Below, piece after piece: positions 1-5,921 of a DNA stretch of 10,154 bases (positions are counted from its first letter, which is position 1; the number at the start of each line of letters is the position of its first letter). The stretch lies in contig CALAZP010000313.1 of the NCBI GenBank assembly GCA_937926355.1, positions 1 to 10,154 of the forward strand, given 5' to 3'. The notes beneath the pieces were generated by a model. That model saw only the letters and a program-made list of their open reading frames with translations, was not told the DNA's origin and did no database searches. The position numbers and the translations under genes were made by a program. The DNA comes from an uncultured Saprospirales bacterium. GTDB lineage: Bacteria > Bacteroidota > Bacteroidia > Chitinophagales > Saprospiraceae.

Positions 1-491
1 AGAGATTTACCAATTTTTCCAAATTCTGTATGACTACCAGTTTGCTCAACAATCATAATGCCACTACCTCGAATCACCAAAGTGCCACTATATACCTTGC
101 CCTCCAAATCCTTTTCAACCGAAAGCGATTCCCCCGTAAGAATAGATTCATCAACTGCCATATACTTTCCCTCCACCAATTTCCCATCCGCAGGTACCCG
201 ATCCCCTTCATTTAAAAACACCGTATCGTCAGGAACTACCTCCCTGCCCGGAATTCTATAGGTATTTCCATCTCTCCGGACCAGAACCCAACACAATAAA
301 ATCACCCCTTCCGAATATTCTCCCAAAAGAAGATACAAAGAGCCGCAAATTAACAACAGTATAAACATGGGTTCTTTTACAACTTCTATGATAATATGAT
401 AGATAGATTTCTGATTCCCAGAAGGTAACTCATTATAACCAAATTGCTTTAACCGATCCAAAACCGCTTCCTGACTCAATCCTGGGTTCAT
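1..491 (-). CDS. Cation-translocating P-type ATPase (Ca2+-ATPase-like), N-terminal part, with apparent internal deletion
   Basis: The reading frame is open from an ATG at 491 leftward to the window edge (163 full codons); the catalytic DKTGT region lies outside. Residues 1-30 resemble the N-terminal cation-ATPase domain (LSQEAVLDRLKQFGYNELP). Residues 41-57 form membrane helix M1, and residues 74-163 are actuator-domain sequence with IPGREVVP, NEGDRVPADG and the dephosphorylation loop TGES at 119-122. Members of this family pump Ca2+ or other cations out of the cytoplasm using ATP. The odd point is at residues 68-73 (WVLVRR). In family members as I remember them, M2 continues here with a charged stalk of about 30 residues before the (A)LV-RDG actuator strand. 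Here M2 stops after about 10 residues and joins the actuator directly, yet the frame is kept. TGES is therefore about 30 residues nearer the start than usual. The product may not fold in the membrane. The gene is divergent from arsM with 71 bp between them. Family call firm; functionality doubtful. Confidence 0.85.
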   Translation of the reverse strand, partial: MNPGLSQEAVLDRLKQFGYNELPSGNQKSIYHIIIEVVKEPMFILLLICGSLYLLLGEYSEGVILLCWVLVRRDGNTYRIPGREVVPDDTVFLNEGDRVPADGKLVEGKYMAVDESILTGESLSVEKDLEGKVYSGTLVIRGSGIMIVEQTGSHTEFGKIGKS

Positions 492-562
492 GGCTTTACA
501 TTTTTATCCACTTCAAAGTAACTTTTTAAACCCAAATACTGTTTATTATTCTAAAATCTATT
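492..562. promoter_or_regulatory. Divergent promoter region between the P-type ATPase gene and arsM
   Basis: This 71-bp AT-rich gap must hold start signals for both flanking genes. It contains a short perfect odd palindrome, AAAGT-A-ACTTT, at 515-525, placed centrally, which could be bound by a dimeric regulator. No exact TAnnTTTG box is visible in either direction; on the minus strand TTACTTTG, overlapping the palindrome, differs at one position. No arsR gene lies within the window. A promoter region is certain by position; the operator reading is weak. Confidence 0.35.
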
Positions 563-1381
563 ATGGATTCAGAACAAGATTTAAAAAATATAGTCCGCGA
601 AAAATACAGCAAAATCGCTCTAGACGGCAGAGTAGAAAAAGCAGGATCTTGTTGTGGTTCGACGGACACCGCTAATAAGGTTTACGATATCATGATGGAT
701 GATTATACGGAGACCCATGGCTATGTAGAAGATGCAGATTTAGGTCTAGGGTGTGGTCTTCCCACTCAGTTTGCCAACATCCAAAAAGGGGACACGGTTA
801 TTGACCTAGGCTCTGGTGCGGGTAACGATTGTTTCGTCGCACGCCATGAAACTGGAGCAGAAGGAAAAGTCATCGGAATAGACTTTACACCAGCAATGAT
901 TCAAAGGGCACGAGCAAATGCTGAAAAATTAGGATACAATAACGTAGAATTCCGAGAAGGGGATATCGACCATATGCCGGTTAACGATGAGGTAGCTGAC
1001 GTGGTAGTCAGCAACTGCGTACTCAATTTAGTTCCTAACAAAGAAAAGGTCATTAAGGAGATTTTTCGGGTTTTAAAGCCCGGTGGTCACTTCAGTATCT
1101 CAGATATCGTTTTAGTTGGTGACCTTCCACCAGCACTACAAGCAGATGCTGAAATGTATGCTGGGTGCGTAGCTGGTGCCATTCAAAAAGATGCTTATTT
1201 GAATCTCATCAAACAAGCTCGTTTCCAAGACATTACGATTCAGAAAGAAAAACCCATTGTTATACCAAAAGATATTTTGAGTAAGTACCTATCGGTAAAA
1301 GAAATGGAAGCTTTTGAAAATGGATACACTGGAATCTTTAGCATTACCGTCTTTGCTCAGAAACCTATCTCTGCTTATTAA
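563..1381 (+). CDS. arsM: Arsenite S-adenosylmethionine methyltransferase ArsM
   Basis: The 272-residue product is of typical family length. It methylates As(III) with S-adenosylmethionine in the cytoplasm, giving methylated, partly volatile arsenicals. The class I methyltransferase core is clear: motif I at 81-87 (DLGSGAG), GIDFTPAMI at 105-113, and VLKPGG at 170-175. All cysteine positions of the family are present: the CC pair at 30-31, C64 in GLGCG, C152 in SNCVLNL and C202 in AGCVAGA. The 50-residue spacing between C152 and C202 equals that of the two arsenic-binding cysteines described in the algal enzyme (C174/C224), which supports true arsenite methylation rather than a generic UbiE/COQ5-like enzyme. 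ATG 563 is the only good start; there is no Shine-Dalgarno, as expected for Bacteroidota. An ArsC-like phosphatase gene follows 59 bp downstream on the same strand, probably co-transcribed, so arsenate reduction could feed arsenite to this enzyme. Confidence 0.94.
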   Translation: MDSEQDLKNIVREKYSKIALDGRVEKAGSCCGSTDTANKVYDIMMDDYTETHGYVEDADLGLGCGLPTQFANIQKGDTVIDLGSGAGNDCFVARHETGAEGKVIGIDFTPAMIQRARANAEKLGYNNVEFREGDIDHMPVNDEVADVVVSNCVLNLVPNKEKVIKEIFRVLKPGGHFSISDIVLVGDLPPALQADAEMYAGCVAGAIQKDAYLNLIKQARFQDITIQKEKPIVIPKDILSKYLSVKEMEAFENGYTGIFSITVFAQKPISAY

Positions 1382-1440
1382 CAACCCCCAAAAAAGATTC
1401 CAACACCACCACCTAAATTATTTGTTGCTAATCCATCGAT

Positions 1441-2049
1441 ATGTTTACCGCCATTTTACATCATTTTCAGCTGCTTCAAATGGAAGAAATTGCTGAGGAA
1501 AGAAAAACGGTTTTGGCTCCTTTAGTGACCTATATTCAAAATAAGCGATCATTACAATTGCCCGTCAAACTGAATTTTATATGTACTCATAATTCAAGGA
1601 GAAGTCAACTTGCACAAGTCCTGGCAAAAGCCATTGCTCATTCCTACCAAATTGAAGTTAAGTGTTTTTCTGGGGGTACAGAGGCTACTGCTTTTAATCA
1701 ACAAGCTGTCAAAGCTTTAGAAGAAATGGGATTTAGGATCAAACAAAAAGGGAGTGATAACCCTATATATCAATGCTATTTTTCCAACGAACATCCCCCT
1801 GTTGAGGCTTTCTCCAAAAAATTCGATCATTCCATTAACCCTAATCGAGATTTTGCAGCCATTATGACCTGTTCTGAAGCTGATAAAAATTGTCCTTTTA
1901 TACCAGGAGCAGCATTGAGGATACCTATAAGGTATCAAGACCCAAAGGTTTATGATGGGACTCCTCAAGCTAGTGAGCAATACGAAGCAACTGCCCAACT
2001 GATTGCAAAAGAAATGCTTTACGTTTTTTCACAAATTGCAGCCTCTTAG
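1441..2049 (+). CDS. ArsC-like low-molecular-weight protein tyrosine phosphatase family protein (probable arsenate reductase)
   Basis: The 202-residue protein has the low-molecular-weight phosphatase fold. The P-loop ICTHNSRRSQ carries nucleophile C48 and R54 (CX5R, followed by S55). A further cysteine pair, C144 and C151, lies in the motif MTCSEADKNCP, with the same 7-residue spacing as the redox pair C82/C89 of thioredoxin-coupled Staphylococcus ArsC. The general-acid loop is D167-P168. This set argues for arsenate reduction with thioredoxin turnover, although family members are often annotated simply as protein-tyrosine-phosphatases. The 40 residues before the P-loop (EERKTVLAPLVTYIQNK) look like the extra N-terminal helix of the Bacteroidota subgroup, so I keep ATG 1441; an internal ATG at 1480 is the alternative. 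The gene sits 59 bp after arsM, which fits an arsenic detoxification unit. Its last 21 bp overlap the 3' end of the convergent DUF2200 gene. Confidence 0.85.
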   Translation: MFTAILHHFQLLQMEEIAEERKTVLAPLVTYIQNKRSLQLPVKLNFICTHNSRRSQLAQVLAKAIAHSYQIEVKCFSGGTEATAFNQQAVKALEEMGFRIKQKGSDNPIYQCYFSNEHPPVEAFSKKFDHSINPNRDFAAIMTCSEADKNCPFIPGAALRIPIRYQDPKVYDGTPQASEQYEATAQLIAKEMLYVFSQIAAS

Positions 2050-2397
2050 TATTTTTTCCATTTTCTTTCCCTTGGCTAACTCATCTATGACTTTATCCAA
2101 ATACCGAACTTTCTGAGTTAATGGGTTTTCTATATCCTCAACTCTAATCCCACAGATCACGCCCTTAATCTCTGAAGCACCAGAAGGCAATTGAGCGATG
2201 GCAAAAAATTCTTCAAAAGTGATCCGGTCAGCAATCGCCTGTTCTAGTTGTCTATCATCCATACCTGTTAACCATCTCATAACCTGATGCAACTCTTCTT
2301 TGGTCCTTCCTTTTTTTTCTATTTTGGCTACATAGTGAGGGTAAACCGAACCAAAAATCATTTTAGCAATCCGCTCGTCTTGTTTGTTGCCGTCCAT
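2029..2397 (-). CDS. DUF2200 family protein
   Basis: This small 122-residue cytoplasmic protein has no signal peptide or membrane segment. I recognise DUF2200 from the opening RIAKMIFGSVYPHYVAKIEK (9-28), GRTKEELHQV with WLTG, and the C-terminal block VICGIRVEDIENPLTQKVRY (80-99) leading to DELAKGKKMEKIL. The length is normal for the family. The biochemical function is unknown to me; the sequence shows no catalytic signature, and the family is found as a stand-alone small protein in many bacteria. It is transcribed towards the arsenic pair, and its 3' end overlaps the phosphatase gene by 21 bp, so mutual antisense effects at the ends are possible. It starts 213 bp downstream of the DUF1835 gene on the same strand and could receive read-through from it. 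Confidence 0.88.
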   Translation of the reverse strand: MDGNKQDERIAKMIFGSVYPHYVAKIEKKGRTKEELHQVMRWLTGMDDRQLEQAIADRITFEEFFAIAQLPSGASEIKGVICGIRVEDIENPLTQKVRYLDKVIDELAKGKKMEKILRGCNL

Positions 2398-2585
2398 TTA
2401 TAAAGAGTTTTTTTCTATTATTTAAATTTCTTTTGTTTACTCTCCTATCTTAATACTTCCTTCCCTAATGATGATCTGCTGCATGTTTTTCACTCGTCAA
2501 TTTCATTAAAATTTTTGATTTATATTCCCTTTTACTAAAATCTTTAGGAGATCAAACTCGCTTCACTATTACCTCCAAAGCCTAC

Positions 2586-2616
2586 CTGTAAAAATATAGA
2601 ACACCTTTTTTTACAG
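2586..2616 (-). terminator. Inverted repeat at the 3' end of the modA-DUF1835 transcript, possible terminator
   Basis: A perfect 9-bp inverted repeat, CTGTAAAAA (2586-2594) and TTTTTACAG (2608-2616), is separated by 13 bases and spans the DUF1835 stop codon. The stem is weak and AT-rich. In the minus direction it is not followed by a clean U-run after the stem, so it is not a classic intrinsic terminator. It may still act as a 3' stabilising hairpin. Confidence 0.35.
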
Positions 2617-3369
2617 ATTTTTCAGCATGCTCCTAACTTGTAGATCTCCAAATCCATACTCTGGTAATTGCTCGTTAAATTGGCGAAAAATTTTTCCAAA
2701 ATCACCTTTCCCCTCTCTTTCCATAATTTCCTTTAACACCTGAATGGGTCGTCCAGGATTATCCCCATTAGGTATTCGGTCAATATGCAATTGGACAGCT
2801 GCACGTATTGCAGGGAATCGTTTAGATAAAGTATCTCCCATCTTTACCATTATCGAAATATTCCCTTCAATATACCCTTTCCATAACTGGTCAAATAAGG
2901 ATATGTCCTCCGAAGTAATCCTTTCCCTTTCAGCATAACATTGACTTAATTCCTTAGGATGTAAGTGACCAAATGAATATCGACTGGACTTTAAAGGTCT
3001 TACCCAATAAATTTGACCTGCCCATCCTTCTAATGCTAACAAATGGAGGGCAAACCACATATTCACCTGGCAAAAAAGATCGTCCTCAAACCACAAGCAA
3101 ATCATAGAATTTTTATTGGAAGGAATCTTTTTAATTTTATCCAGTTCCGCTACTGTCCATTGAAAATATTGGTCCTCCTTTATATCTCCAATATCATTCG
3201 CTATGAAAGCTGCCCTTTTTTGATAAAACTCTACAGGGAAATTTCCATCTAATGGTCCGTCCATTAAGCATTCTCTTACCACTATAGCAGCACCTTCTAT
3301 TGTAGAATCAGCCATCTGTGCTTTGAGCGCATCACCATTTAATAGATGATATACATTTGTTGAAGTCAT
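2611..3369 (-). CDS. DUF1835 domain-containing protein
   Basis: The 252-residue soluble protein shows the DUF1835 signatures in order: HLLNGDAL at 8-15, VRECLMDGP at 31-39, the F55-I56 region of KRAAFI, and the strongly conserved LWFEDDLFCQVNMW at 92-105. The C-terminal half (about 150-252) is helical and matches what usually follows this domain. No function is established for the family to my knowledge. The acidic EDD/FCQ motif looks like a candidate active or binding site, but that is inference. The start ATG lies inside the modA stop (ATGA overlap), so translation is probably coupled to modA, an unusual partner for this family. There is no independent promoter between the two genes. The downstream neighbour DUF2200 is on the same strand after 213 bp in which I see no gene. 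Confidence 0.87.
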   Translation of the reverse strand: MTSTNVYHLLNGDALKAQMADSTIEGAAIVVRECLMDGPLDGNFPVEFYQKRAAFIANDIGDIKEDQYFQWTVAELDKIKKIPSNKNSMICLWFEDDLFCQVNMWFALHLLALEGWAGQIYWVRPLKSSRYSFGHLHPKELSQCYAERERITSEDISLFDQLWKGYIEGNISIMVKMGDTLSKRFPAIRAAVQLHIDRIPNGDNPGRPIQVLKEIMEREGKGDFGKIFRQFNEQLPEYGFGDLQVRSMLKNL

Positions 3370-4121
3370 GGGGTGATATATCCATATTTATGAAGAATAT
3401 TTTTTGCCGAAGGCGTAAATAAAAATTCATAAAAAGCCTTGGCCTCTGACAGCATGGGAGTGGTATTAATAATGATTACCCCTTGCAAGATAGGGTCGTA
3501 TAGCGCAGTATCCACTTTTATCCAATTCTGTTGGGCTTTCATCTGAGGAGATTTCAGCACAGAAAGAGCAGTCAACCCAGCTTCTACTGATCCAGTTACA
3601 ATAAATTGATTGGTTTGGGAAACACTCTCTCCAAATACCAATTTATTTTGAATTTTCTTTAAAATCTGCAATCGTTCCAAAGTTTGAATAGCAGCTAACC
3701 CATAAGGGGCGGTCTTTGGATTAGCAATGGCAATATGATTAATCTTTGAATCAGACAGTTCAGCTAGGTCTACTTTCCAATCATTTTGAATAGACCACAG
3801 CGCCAACTGACCTCTCGCATATACTTTAGGGGGTGATAGCGCCAATCCCAACCTGTTAATTTCCATCGGATATTTCATATCTGCAGATACAAAAATATCA
3901 TAAGGCGCCCCCTCTCTGATCTGGGCCGTTAATTTACCAGAAGAACTGGTAGTCAATTGGGTTTTAATACTTGTTTGCCGCTCAAATTTCTCAACTATTT
4001 CCTCCAAGGCAAATTGCATGTTTGCAGCAGCTGCAATGGTGAGGTAATCTCTGGAGTTTGCCGAACACCCCATCATTATTACAACTATAACCCAGTATAA
4101 ATAGCACTTGGTGCCCTTCAT
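3366..4121 (-). CDS. modA: Molybdate ABC transporter substrate-binding protein ModA, lipoprotein form
   Basis: The 251-residue product has normal ModA length. The N-terminus is a lipoprotein signal: K2/K5, a hydrophobic stretch at 8-17 and a lipobox ending in G18-C19, so the mature protein should be tethered to a membrane on the periplasmic side. The type 2 periplasmic binding fold shows AAAANMQFALEEIVEKFE (30-47, oxyanion-binding loop and helix), SSSGKLTAQIREGAPYDIF (59-77) with SAD at 79-81, GSVEAGLTALS in the second half, and the C-terminal KYGY. These are family hallmarks for molybdate or tungstate binding. The permease (modB) and ATPase (modC) genes that normally follow are not here; instead a DUF1835 gene starts within the stop codon. 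The ligand could therefore be another small anion, or ModBC may be encoded elsewhere. The start at 4121 is supported by a signal peptide that begins directly and by a -7 promoter box 25 bp upstream. Confidence 0.9.
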   Translation of the reverse strand: MKGTKCYLYWVIVVIMMGCSANSRDYLTIAAAANMQFALEEIVEKFERQTSIKTQLTTSSSGKLTAQIREGAPYDIFVSADMKYPMEINRLGLALSPPKVYARGQLALWSIQNDWKVDLAELSDSKINHIAIANPKTAPYGLAAIQTLERLQILKKIQNKLVFGESVSQTNQFIVTGSVEAGLTALSVLKSPQMKAQQNWIKVDTALYDPILQGVIIINTTPMLSEAKAFYEFLFTPSAKNILHKYGYITP

Positions 4122-4122
4122 G

Positions 4123-4162
4123 ATGATCCCTTTCGGGGAAAGTTACAAACTTATGGGATCAT
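4123..4162 (-). promoter_or_regulatory. modA promoter (-7 box) enclosed by an 8-bp inverted repeat, candidate operator
   Basis: On the minus strand TAAGTTTG (4146-4153) is an exact match to the Bacteroidota -7 consensus TAnnTTTG and would give a leader of roughly 20 nt before the modA ATG at 4121. It lies between perfect inverted arms, ATGATCCC at 4123-4130 and GGGATCAT at 4155-4162, whose centres are 32 bp apart, about three helical turns. One arm lies upstream of the expected transcription start and so would not be in the mRNA, which favours a DNA operator over an RNA hairpin. A second small inverted repeat, CTTTC-GGG-GAAAG at 4130-4142, lies in the leader. No good -33 TTTG is seen. The arms do not resemble the ModE site as I remember it. 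Confidence 0.45.
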
Positions 4163-4417
4163 TTAAGTCTAATTGATTAAGGAAATACCTATCTGAATTT
4201 AAAAATTTAAATTCACTTAAGGGAACCGGTACCCTGGGATGATAAATTATCAACTTCAAGAGTTAGCTATTTTTCTTGTAATCATACGAAATGAAGAAAT
4301 TCTATTGATTTCAATCCATTAAATAAACTCATTATTTCCAGCTTTTAAACAGCTTCCTAATTTTTAAATATTAGTCTCTATTGAAACAATAAACTAATCT
4401 AAGAGCCATCATTAATT
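4163..4417. other. Non-coding AT-rich stretch with two short palindromes
   Basis: Together with its flanks this belongs to the 485-bp gap between modA and the VOC gene. Neither strand gives an open frame of plausible length or a recognisable peptide. The only structure I see is GGGAACCGGTACCC at 4221-4234 (12 of 14 positions palindromic around ACCGGT), followed closely by GATAA-A-TTATC at 4241-4251. Both could be upstream regulator sites for modA, or debris next to the decayed regulator gene. Confidence 0.4.
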
Positions 4418-4555
4418 TTATAGAGAAATGATGAAAGCTGTTAGATTGGCCTCTTGTTCCAAATTCAGTTTTTTGCGCAACGTGCAGCGGATATTATCAA
4501 TGGTTTGTTTACTTCGATTGAGTAAATAATGTATTTCGAAGTTAGGGCATCTATT
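4418..4555 (-). pseudogene. C-terminal remnant of a LuxR-type helix-turn-helix regulator
   Basis: On the minus strand an open stretch from 4555 to the stop at 4418-4420 has no start codon and encodes about 45 residues. It includes FEIHYLLNRSKQTIDNIR followed by TLRKKLNLEQEANLTAFIIS. This reads as the recognition part of a LuxR/GerE-like DNA-binding domain (EI-x-LLNRS-x-TI-x-NIR-x-KLRKKL is the usual pattern) and ends at a natural stop. The sensor or receiver portion is absent: an in-frame stop precedes at 4556-4558, and upstream DNA belongs to the VOC gene region. I read it as a decayed gene truncated by deletion. The alternative is a chance ORF, but the dense match to the helix-turn-helix pattern makes that unlikely. 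Confidence 0.65.
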
Positions 4556-4566
4556 TTAGTTGCTTA

Positions 4567-4574
4567 TATTTTTG
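4567..4574 (+). promoter_or_regulatory. Putative -7 promoter box for the VOC-family gene
   Basis: TATTTTTG is an exact match to the Bacteroidota -7 consensus TAnnTTTG, 32 bp before the ATG at 4607, giving a leader of roughly 25 nt. A matching -33 TTTG at the expected distance is not seen, so strength is uncertain. Confidence 0.35.
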
Positions 4575-4606
4575 CTTTTCCCTAATTTTAGTGCAAAACA
4601 AAGAAT

Positions 4607-5023
4607 ATGAATCCACCGTTTCACCTCGCCTTTCCGGTAAAAGATTTATCAGAAACTAAAGCCTTTTATGGAGATCTTTTAGGTTGTACATTAGGCCGAG
4701 AGGCTGAAAAATGGGTGGACTTTAATTTTTTCGGCCATCAATTGTCAGCACACGTCAAACCAGAAGAATTAAAATTGGCAGAAAAAAATGTAGTAGACGG
4801 TAAAAATGTTCCAGTTAGGCATTTCGGAGCCGTTCTAGAATGGAAAGTATGGCACGAATTGGCGGATAAACTAAAAAACCACGGAATTGAATTTATCATT
4901 GAACCCTATATTCGATTTGAAGGTGAAGTAGGGGAACAGGCTACCATGTTTTTTCTAGATCCCAGTGGCAACGCCCTCGAATTTAAATCCTTCAAAGATC
5001 CCTCTCAGATTTTTGCAACCTAA
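4607..5023 (+). CDS. VOC family (glyoxalase/bleomycin resistance/dioxygenase fold) protein
   Basis: The 138-residue soluble protein is a single VOC unit made of two beta-alpha-beta-beta-beta modules. The first begins FHLAFPVKDLSETKAFYGDLLGC and the second is marked by VRHFGAVLEW. It ends with FFLDPSGNALEFKSF, the usual DP-x-GN-x-LEFK signature. Likely metal ligands are H6, H72 and E125, in the positions expected for glyoxalase I or extradiol dioxygenase relatives, so a metal-dependent enzyme is plausible. The substrate cannot be told from sequence; family members act as glyoxalases, dioxygenases, antibiotic-binding proteins or lyases. It stands alone on the plus strand, with its own putative promoter, next to the remnant of a regulator gene. 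The following 215 bp to the convergent YdeI-type gene hold no gene that I can see. Confidence 0.88.
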   Translation: MNPPFHLAFPVKDLSETKAFYGDLLGCTLGREAEKWVDFNFFGHQLSAHVKPEELKLAEKNVVDGKNVPVRHFGAVLEWKVWHELADKLKNHGIEFIIEPYIRFEGEVGEQATMFFLDPSGNALEFKSFKDPSQIFAT

Positions 5024-5238
5024 ATTTAATCCACCTATTCATATTTTCTATTCCTCTAAAGGATACCAACAATTTTATACTGGGGAATTTTAAAGAGAAA
5101 AAAATGGGTTGTTATAACTTCTAAAGGTTTCCTCGGCAAACTTTATTTGAATCAGAAAGTTTAAAATTCAGGATGCTAAATGGTTACTAATGTTCAAAGC
5201 CAAAAAGGACTGTAGGGAATTATTTAAATTAATTTCAA

Positions 5239-5862
5239 TCAATCGTGAAACCCTTTGCCTGAGAAAATTTTATCTATATATTTTTCAATCCTAGCATTTC
5301 GAGTCTTGGCTTGTTTGGCTTGACTAAAATAAAGAATATAACCTCGCTGCCTCCCAGGCGTTAGTTGTTCAAAGGCCTTTCTGAGCTCTGGAATTTCTTT
5401 GAATTTTAAAGCTAATTCTTCCGGAATAGGCTCAGGATTTTTTTGAGTTGCTCCTTTTAAGCCGGCTAATTCATTTTCTTTTGCCTTAAGCATTAACTTT
5501 TTTATCTGTGGAAGAATCGCATTCAGGTTGACCGATTCATCTATTTTTATAATTCGCCCAGTTTGAATATTTTCCCCTTGTTGGACCATTAATTCAGATT
5601 CCTTTTCCAACAATACCCCTTGGAAAAAATTAACTGAACAGAAATTCTTAAAAGCACTGATTATAAAAACATTTTTACCGTTTACAGTGTAACAAGGTAC
5701 TCCCCACTTAAGAGTTTCCGTTAACCCACAATCTAAAGCCAACTCCCTTAGCTCAATAATGGGTGCAGTCCATTGATGTACTTTACAATCAGGGGTGCCT
5801 CCCAAAGAACAGCGCATACATCCATTGATCAGATAATTGTCTACCTGGGCATTTTTTGTCAT
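5239..5862 (-). CDS. YdeI/OmdA family protein with DUF1801-like domain
   Basis: The 207-residue cytoplasmic protein has two parts. Residues about 30-120 match the DUF1801/YdhG-like alpha-beta fold (LKWGVPCYTVNGKNVFIISAFK), which sits close to the frataxin-like and iron-chaperone fold family. Residues about 143-207 carry the bacteriocin-protection YdeI/OmpD-associated (OmdA) domain, with LTPGRQRGY at 167-175, then FSQAKQAKTRNARIEKYIDKI and GKG. A short cysteine-bearing N-terminal segment, GCMRCSLGGTPDCKVHQW (14-31; C15, C18, C26), precedes them and could bind a metal; this leader is common in Bacteroidota homologues as I recall. The exact function is unknown; the family name derives from a role in resistance to an antimicrobial peptide in enterobacteria, which may not transfer. 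The gene lies 59 bp downstream of the phosphoesterase on the same strand. Confidence 0.86.
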   Translation of the reverse strand: MTKNAQVDNYLINGCMRCSLGGTPDCKVHQWTAPIIELRELALDCGLTETLKWGVPCYTVNGKNVFIISAFKNFCSVNFFQGVLLEKESELMVQQGENIQTGRIIKIDESVNLNAILPQIKKLMLKAKENELAGLKGATQKNPEPIPEELALKFKEIPELRKAFEQLTPGRQRGYILYFSQAKQAKTRNARIEKYIDKIFSGKGFHD

Positions 5863-5921
5863 GAAATAATCTAATAATATAAATGACTAACAAATAACAA
5901 TCGTAATCTCACCCAACTTAT

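Noticed and set aside
30..261. Two plus-strand ORFs at the left end
   Set aside because: They are antisense to the P-type ATPase, whose minus-strand frame carries TGES and other family motifs.
515..525. AAAGTAACTTT as an ArsR operator
   Set aside because: It is too short and AT-rich to separate from chance, and no arsR gene is present; kept only as a note in the divergent promoter region.
1717..1998. 93-codon minus-strand ORF inside the ArsC-like gene
   Set aside because: It lies wholly antisense to a well-supported gene with intact catalytic motifs, and its peptide shows no recognisable domain.
2398..2585. Possible small gene or remnant between DUF2200 and DUF1835
   Set aside because: All frames are broken by stops, and no peptide resembles a known family; it appears to be ordinary AT-rich spacer.
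5024..5238. Possible small ORF or RNA gene between the VOC and YdeI-type genes
   Set aside because: Only very short frames are present, and I found no strong hairpin with a U-run.
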